A stretch of 64,000 bases of DNA, from NCBI RefSeq assembly GCF_963924675.1, contig NC_089220.1:87423168-87487167 (forward strand), given 5' to 3'. This document shows, piece by piece, positions 29,001 through 38,000 of this stretch. Position 1 is the stretch's first letter, and each line of letters opens with the position of its first letter. The stretch comes from Phocoena phocoena (Eukaryota; Chordata; Mammalia; Artiodactyla; Phocoenidae). The notes beneath the pieces are model-generated. The model searched no databases. It was not told the origin of the DNA and saw nothing but the letters and a program-made list of their open reading frames with translations. Both the position numbers and the translations under genes were made by a program.

Positions 29001-32000
29001 GGAGTAGGCACCACCACCACCCAGGCAGCAGAAGTAAAATAGATAAGAGAGCACCTCTCAGCATGGATTTCAACCTGATACAAGACATTCTCACCTGTCA
29101 AAACAAGGCACAGTTGCTGGTCTCCACCACTGTCTACAGGAATACACTTCTTGCCCAGCGAAACACACTGCATGCTCTGGGTCTCCAAATCCCACAGGAC
29201 AATGGTACAGCCCGTCCTTTCAACTGCCCAAGTAAACAGCGCAGTGAAGCCTGTCACAGACATACATGTAAGCTCAAGGGGTTCCTCCTGTTCACTGATG
29301 TGTATTCTTTTCCATGATCTTCCTGAATCACTGGTCTTGGCAGGACCTTTCTGTGGAAAACTATACTGGCTGCACATTACATCCTGTGGAGTGAAGGCCC
29401 AGTTTGGCACACTGGTACTGTGGTTACCAGATTCAGGGGGCTCCAAATGCAAAATATCCTGGAACCACGGAGCACAACAGGTACCTTCCAGCTTGGAGTT
29501 CTTTATTGTTTCATTCAGTGATGACAGCTGGGCTTTCCAAGACCTGGAAGATAGGGCAGAACTTACATCTGTGACAGTGAAAGGCACAAAGTAAAGCAGT
29601 AAACCAAGCAAAGATGCACTTAGGAAAATAAAAGTGTCTACCTCTGTAAAGACTTTTAGTGAAAAGGTACAGTGTCAGCATGACAAAAAATGGAAATAAT
29701 AAAGTAAATCCAAAAAGGAGGTTTCTGTACCGATCAACTTGGAAGGAAAACTTGGTCAGTTTCATGTTGTAGTCAGAATTAACAGGATCATCTTCATCTA
29801 TCCCCTTAGGGCCTTCAATAGGAATGTCTTCTAGTGTTCTTTCACATAGTAGGTGTCCTGGGTATTGCCTATGTTTTAAAAACAATAGTCATGGTAAAAA
29901 AAACTGATGATCAAACAAAATCTGTGTTATTATTGCTCCTGTTAAAAATGGAAGGGCGGTGGGGGTGGGGGTGGGGGAACTTCCCTGGTGGTCCAGTGGT
30001 TAAGAATCCACCTTCCAATGCAGGGGATGCGGGTTTGATCCTTGGTCAGGGAACTAAGATCCCACATATTGCGGGGTGACTATGCCCGCACGCCACAACT
30101 AGAGAGCCTGCGTGCTGCAACTACAGAGCCCATGCGCTCTGGAGCCTGAGCGCCACAACTACAGAGCCTATGTGCGCTGGAGCCTGTGCGCCACAACTAG
30201 AGAGAAGCCTGCACGCTGCAACTAAGACCCAAACGCAGCCAAAAATAAAATATATATTTTTTTAAAAATGGAAGGGGGTATGGGATGGAGGTGTTACAGA
30301 GTAGAAAGAGTATAGACGATAAGTTTCCCTGACCCAGACTCCTTACCTCCATTGCTTAAGGCAGATTGATAAAGTCAACCTTAAAAGTCTGACCCACCTG
30401 TAACTATGTGTGAAGATAGATGTCAACTAGATTGATTGTGGTGATCATTTCACAATATACCCATATATATGTTGTGTATATGAAACTAATATAATGTTTA
30501 TGTCAATTAAAAAAAATTTGACCCTTAAGGGAAGTTAGCTTTATGTAGAGATAAAAGCATGGATTATCTGCTACATTGTAGATGTTGTGCTAAACACTTT
30601 ACCTAAACTAAGGTATTGGAGCCTTTCAACAACCCTATGAGGTAAATAGAAGCCAGTTTTGTAGATACAGAAAGTAAGGCTCAAACAGTGGAGCTGAATG
30701 TGAACCAGGTGAATGTGACCGTAAGCCCAGGTTTTTAATCACTCACCATACCACCACCACCACAAATTAAGACTTGGGCTGAGACCCGGGGAATACATAA
30801 AAGCTAGGAAAGCAAAGTATGAGTGCAGGTGTGGATGGAGAGTGTATGTGGAAAGAGGGCTGTCACGTTGCAGAAGCACAAAGAAGGCTACGGTGGTTAA
30901 AGCATAGTGAATGAGAAGCAAGGTGGTGTGAGATGAGGCTGGAGAGCTTGGCAGGAGCCAGATGGGGTCAGGTTTTATGGGCTACTAAGGATTCTTAGCT
31001 TCTATCTTGGGGTGAGGGGGGCGCGGGAAGAAGCTAAATAAGGGTTTTATGCAGAGAAGCCATATGATCAGACACAGAAGAGTAGCTGTGGGGAGAATGG
31101 GATGCATGTAAACTCCCTGAACACTTAAATTATTAACCCTTTCAACAATTTGAAGGTAACAGCTTGATATACATTTGTCAAGGAGATGGTGTTAGAGAAG
31201 TCAGGGTGACAGTGAGAAAACATGATCCATGGAGAAGGTAGTTCCCGCACCAACAAAAGATACATACCCTGCCCCAGATGTTCATACCTAGCTATACTCT
31301 GATAAGACATGCATTGTAACACCACCACTCTGGCTACTCCGTAGATGATGGATTTGAGGGGGGAAGAACAGATATGGGGAGACCAATTACGAGGCTGGTA
31401 AGCTAGTTCAGGTAAGCGATGATAGCAGAATAGATCACAGTGATGACAGAGGAGTTAAGACAACTGGGCAGATTCAAGACACACTCAGGAGCTAGAATGG
31501 CTAGGACCTGGTGATTAGCTGGATGTGGATCTAATACTTAAAAGAGGCTAAAGATCTAGAAAAGAGAGGAAACAGAAAATGGTCCCTGAGAAGGAGGGAA
31601 AGAATGGGGTCCAGAGTACACACAGAAGGACTGGCCTTCATAGGAGGAGGGAATCTCTCCATTGTAACAGGACGGAAGATGGAGAAGACGAGTGCAGGTA
31701 AGTGGGTTTGCAATTTAATGTGAGAAACTGAAGGAGTTCCCATTAGATGGGTTCTACTTCCTTTATAAAGTTGGAGGTAAAGTCATCTAAGAACAGTTGG
31801 GGGTAAAGAGATGAATAAAGGTTTGAGGAAAATGGAGGTTTAAAACGTTGTAAAGAATGGACTCATGGGCTTCCCTGGTGGCGCAGTGGTTGAGAGTCCG
31901 CCTGCCGATGCAGGGGACACGGGTTCATGCCCCGGTCCGGGAAGATCCCACATGCCACGGAGCGGCTGGGCCTGTGAGCCATGGCCGCTGAGCCTGCGCG

Positions 32001-35000
32001 TTCAGAGCCTGTGCTCCGCAACGGGAGAGGCCACAACGGTGAGAGGCCCACGTACCGCAAAAAAAAAAAAAAGAAGAATGGACTCGTGAAAAGTCATTGT
32101 AAAATTTCCAGGCAACATGAGAGACCACAGAAGACAGTGAATGTGAACTTATAGTGGTATCAATTTTCCTCTGTGGTTTTCTCACAAGTGCTCAGTTGCT
32201 TGAGTGCAGGGAACGAGAAGAGAGAACAAAAAAAAAAAAAGATTTGTCAGATCAAGTGCTACCACAGGGCAGGAGCAAGAGTTTAGGGCTCATTCAAGAA
32301 AGTGACTGAAATGACAGGTCACGGAATCTATGCTGTAAAGGGAGGGCAGTGAAGACAGAGGGGGCTCCTGTCTTCACTTGGGAAGTCAGCATATTAGAAA
32401 TTCCAATGAGGTCAGATGAGAGAAGTGGGGGTACTTGAGTAAGCAAGCTGTACAATCTGGCAAGTCGTGCTCAGAGTGGGATGTGTAGAAGAGTGATTTG
32501 TGGGAGGAGCTGTTTCATATAATGACAAAGCCCAGGGTATGACTATGGGAATGGACAGCTAAGGTAAACTGGAAGGAAAAGTCATTGACAGTGAATTGAA
32601 TGAACAAACCATGAGGAGCTTACATGGAGCTTACAAACTCTGTAGGAAACACAAAAAATTAGAGAAATAATACAAGACTATACACAATTAAGTGCTAAAC
32701 TGTAGCTCAAAGCAAAAGTGCTACAGAAGTCCAAGGGAGAGAAAAATTATAAAATGAGTAGAAATTTACAAGTGGAAGGGATTTTAGTAAGGAATGACTT
32801 CATTAAAGAGGTGGATCTCAAAGCATGAATAGGACTTGATAAAATGAAAAGGGGTGGCTGACTTTTTGTATGGCAGGAAAGAACAACTAGGGTCAGGAGG
32901 CAGGGATGGTAAAAAAAAAAAACACTGTTAGGTTTCAGAGTACACTTAGAAAATAAACATGCAGTCAACTTCCTCAAGAAATTATACTAATTAAAGAGCA
33001 CTCATGTAAATAACTAACAAATAGCGATCACTCATTTAGTTGGACAGGACAGATCCCTAAATTGACTATAGGGAACAGAACAGCAGCTCTTCACTGGCTG
33101 ATGTTACAGTGGCTGAGTTCAATGAAATTTGTTCAAAGGGATGTGCCTGGTGCCCACTTCAGTGTTCTTCTCTTGGGGTGCTGCCAAAACATCTGGAGGA
33201 ACAGAACCCTACACTCAAGGATCAGAGTAGCTGAGTGGGCGTTCCTTCCCCCCTCACCTGTCAAATTATTTTCCAAGGAAGTTGATTAGAAGGTTAACTC
33301 TACACGTACAGGATATATTTTAGTCAGTGAAAATGGCCTACTGATACACAAGCACACAGTCTGAAAATGTGATAATCATCCCTGCTCAAAGATTAAAAAA
33401 AAAAAAGTATTAAAAGGCCATTGAAAACAAATGAAAAACTCACAGTAGTAAGAAGTTCTGGCTGATATGTGAAGATGAAATTAACCCTTTTTTGTAATCC
33501 AGACAATGAGCAATAAACCCATCAAAGTGCATTCCCAATTACTCAAGGATATGTTTATTTCATTCATATTAAGTTAGGACCAAAAATCCTAACAGTTTGA
33601 AATGTCCCTTAATACTGAAAGTCATAAATGTGGATTACCCTACTTGCAAGTTTCAATAAACAGGGTGGTGTGTGTGTGTGTGTATGTGTGTGTGTGTGTA
33701 TGCACATTCACATACACACATATTCCTTTCAAACATTATAAAATCAGAAGCAATTAGAATTTCTAAATCAAAAAGCTACGTAAAGAAATACTCAATTTTC
33801 ACTAATATATTTAGGAAGTGTGTGGGCCCTCAAAAGGAAGCACCTGAGGAAATCCTAAAATGGAGAAAGCACAGTTAATACATCTTGTCAAAGTCCTTAA
33901 ATGAAAAGTGATCCCCTAGGCAGCCAGGACCCTAACCCACGTAAGACACAATTCTAACACAGGGTAAATCCCATTTTTCTTCTACTCTAGTATTGAGAAG
34001 TGAGTAGATAATGTATAACAGCTAAGGGCTTTTAAAATTGTGCTTGGTTACTTTTCATTTATGATCATATAAGCCATATATAATAATAATAAACATAAAT
34101 CAAAATCAAACTTGGATATGTATCCAGAAATAAAAAGGTAGCCAGTGGTCACTTGTACATACTTTTATATAGTAACAAGCTCACTAGGTAGTAGCTAGAA
34201 CGTGATCAAGCAAATAGAAGGAAAAAACTGGTTAAAAGAATAAAAAGAAGCTAACAAGTACATTTTTAACCTCTTATGGCTCTAATTATTTACCTGAAAT
34301 CAGAGAAGGAAGTAATCTACATACCTGAAATACAAATTTAAGTTAAGAGCAATTGCAGTGTTGGAGGAGCTGACAATCACTACAACATCTAGGTCTTGAG
34401 ACACTTTCAATGAAGTAAAGGAAGAACTCTTGGCTGGCTCTTGTTGCTGCTCATTATACATATCTTCTTGAGGAAGTGCCAAATCCACATGAGCTACATG
34501 TCTACCATCCACAGTGTCAAAAATGTCTTCGAGTTAGAGTTAAAGAAAACGTCAGTCTTAAGTATGCCTAACCATTTAAAACACAGGACGAAATAAGAGT
34601 TATAGACTTCACTGCTCCAACCTTGTAGGAATAATAATAGAAGGAAGACGGACACTAAAAATCCCATCATATTAACCAGGTGACTATGAAGTCGGGGAAC
34701 CAATAAACAACCTGATAGAGAGTTCACTCAACAATACTTGTTGAATCTCCACTCTGTGCCAGGCCCTGAGACAGCAATAATATTTTCCACTAGTGTTCTA
34801 CAACAGTGCTGTCCAAAAGAAACAACGCGAGGCACATTTGTCACTGTAAATTTTCTAGCAGCCTTATTAAAAAAGTAAAAAGAAACCAGTGAACCTAATT
34901 TTAAGAACGCGTCATTTAACCTAGTATATCCAAAATATCATCTCTATATGTAATCAATATTAAAAAATTGAGATATTTTACATCTTTTTCACATAAGTGT

Positions 35001-38000
35001 TCAACCCTAGTTATTTTATACTTATAGCACATCTCAATTTGGACAATTAAATTTTCACTGGAAATATCTGGTCTGTATTTAGACTTCAAAAATTTATATT
35101 TAAGAACTTGGAACAGCCAGAGTTGTTCCAAACATACTCAAGAGTTCTCCAATAACTCAATCAAGTATCAGACTTTAAATCTAAAGTAATTAAATACAAT
35201 TAAGAATTCAGTTCCTCAGTCACACTAGCCAAAAAATTTCAAGTGTTCCACAGCCACGTATGCCTACTGCCTACCACGTCGGACAGCTCAGTTCTGTAAC
35301 CTGGCAGCAAAAATGAGGTTAATCCAATATTCTATAACAATTTTTACAAAATAAATTTTAACACAGGCTATGATACATGTAAAATAGAAAAATTACTTCT
35401 TTAATGCAGAAATGAAAGTTCCAAAAACACATAACGGGTCGTTCTTCAAATAATCTTCAAAATAATTTTGCTGGTGACCTATGAATCTGCTAAAGACAGA
35501 AAATCTGTGATAGTTTTCCAAAAACAAATTTCAAACAGTTATGCAAACCATTTGATTCCCTAATATGATGGAACCATCAGAGACGATAAGAGATAGGTTA
35601 TATTCACACATGAAAATGTGTGTATCATATCATAAGCAGTCATCTAAATCTCTCCTGGAACAAGCACAAAGTAGATATTTAATAAGTATATTTTAAATAA
35701 ATGGGTAATGCAGAACATACACAATTTTAAAACAACATAAATAAGTTGGACAAGATGATTATGATTTATAAACTGAAAAATATTTGAATGGAATATAAAG
35801 CAATGTAGTTTGAGTATTTTAAGTTCATGAAGATCTTTTTCCCTGAAAGTTTTACTGAAAAATTAATCTTGCTACCTACAGCCCAGTCCCTAAAACTAAA
35901 AGCCTATAAAAAGGCTCATTTTTCCAGGTATTCTCCTCCCCCACACATCAACATCTTTACCAACAAGGATACAGATCCAGCCTAAACGACTCAAAACAAA
36001 AAGAATTCCTCTGCAGAGCTGTGTGTCAATAATCCTGTCCACTGCCTGTGCAGGCAAGGATAATGTGAAACAGCTGAGTACCCTAATCTCAGCATCTCTT
36101 TCAGGAAATATAATGTGCAGGATGATATATTCATTGATGAACAATAATGATGTGTTACTGTGAAATGACAGAATTCTCAAAGATAATAAGGAAATACCTA
36201 TAAAACAAAAGGATATTACGTCAAACTCACTGGTCACAATTTTACAACTGGTAAATTTGATTCTGTTAACACAAACAGGTAAAACAAAAAAGAATCAGCA
36301 TTTAACTTAGTCCAACTCTAGACAATTATTGGTCAAACTCACCTAAGCAAGTGGAAGGTAAGTAAGGAACTGAATAAAGATGGCCTACAATGTCTCTGTG
36401 CCTTCTGTTTACAGCCAGAGTGTGACAACACACCAGAAGATGATCAAAAAAGCCTACTTACCCATGAGACCAAATAAGAACAATCACAGACTCTTTTTTT
36501 AAAAGGAAAAGAAGGAACCTTATAATCAGGGTAGCGAGAATGCAACTGCCTTAAAAATAGAAGCCTGAGTGCTTTGATTTCTGCTCCCTGCAGCCCTCAG
36601 GATGGGACATAGCCAACAGGTCTGTAACCAGTCTAGATCAGCACATTATCCAATAGAAATATAATGTCAGTCACAAAAGTGAGCCACACATGTAATTTTA
36701 AATTTTCTAGTAGCTGCACTGAAAAAAGAAAACAGGTGAAACTAATTTTATTATATATTATTTACCTCGTATTCAAAATATCATTATCAACATGTAATAC
36801 AAAAACTATTAGTGAGGTATTTTACTTTTTTAGTACCAAGTCTTCAAATCTGGAATGTATCAACATTTGACATTTAAAGGACATATTAATTGATACTAAG
36901 CACATTAAGGGCTTAATAGCCTCATGTGGCTAGTGCCTACTGTACTGGACAAATATCCCTCCCTGACTTCACCTCTATAAGGACTTTTCCTGAAATACAT
37001 AAAATTACATAGTATACACAAATTCAAACATGCTAAAAGACCACCTGCAAATACTTACTGATAATTTGATCTTCAATGAGCTTTTGCAATGTCTCCTCAG
37101 TATAGCTATATGAAATGGTTGCATCACATCTTCCATCTTCCAAATTAAATTCACAGATGAGCAGTGCATTATCTTCACTAAGAGCAAGCAGTCTGGGCTT
37201 GTCTGTTGGTGTCCCACTGTTATGAGAGTCCTCCCATACAAACCTAAGGAAAAAGTTTAGACTATTTATTATATTCTATATCCACAATAATACTTACCCA
37301 CAATGGTGAAGGTAGGACAGAAGAAGTAGAGAACAACTCTTTGGTTCACCTAATAGCATTACTTCTATATACAACCTAAGGGAATGTAAACTGCTCTAGA
37401 ACTTCCAGTCCCTTCAGGGCAACACAAGAATATAGGAGTCATGTGTGAAAAGGGGGCAAAGATCAAGAAATGGTGGCTGCTTTTTTCCTTCATCCTAAAT
37501 CTGGACTGATGGTGTGTTTAAAGGAACTGTCATGATCAAGGATATGTTTCAACAACCAAATATGTCTATTATTTATAAGAGGTGGTCTTCACAATTAACA
37601 AAATACATTTTGCTAACATAAGTGCTTTGAATAACTTTAAAAAAAGAAAGTGATTATTTGCATTTATAGACTTTGAAGACTCTAAACTGGCATATTATAC
37701 AAGAACTCTGTCCAACGAAACTTTCCATGAGATGCAAGTACTCTACACATCTGCAAAGTCCAATACAGTAGCCAACAACCTCATGTGGCTACTGAGCACT
37801 TGAAATGTGGGTAGTGCAACTGAGGAACTAAATTTTCAATTTAAGTGCAGTTATAGAATATTTAAAGCAGTGTAAAGTCAACATACCAACATGACTAACA
37901 AGGATGGAAAGAGGCTAATAATGCTACAGCTTCAAATTAAATAATAAAATTAAGTTACATTAAAAGAGAAAAAAGAGAGCCCCAATGCTGAAAACAATGC

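Noticed and set aside
29600..29735. Hydrophobic segment after SPG11 exon 5 ([20 protein letters not shown])
   Set aside because: It lies past the exon 5 donor and is intron; spatacsin continues in exon 6.
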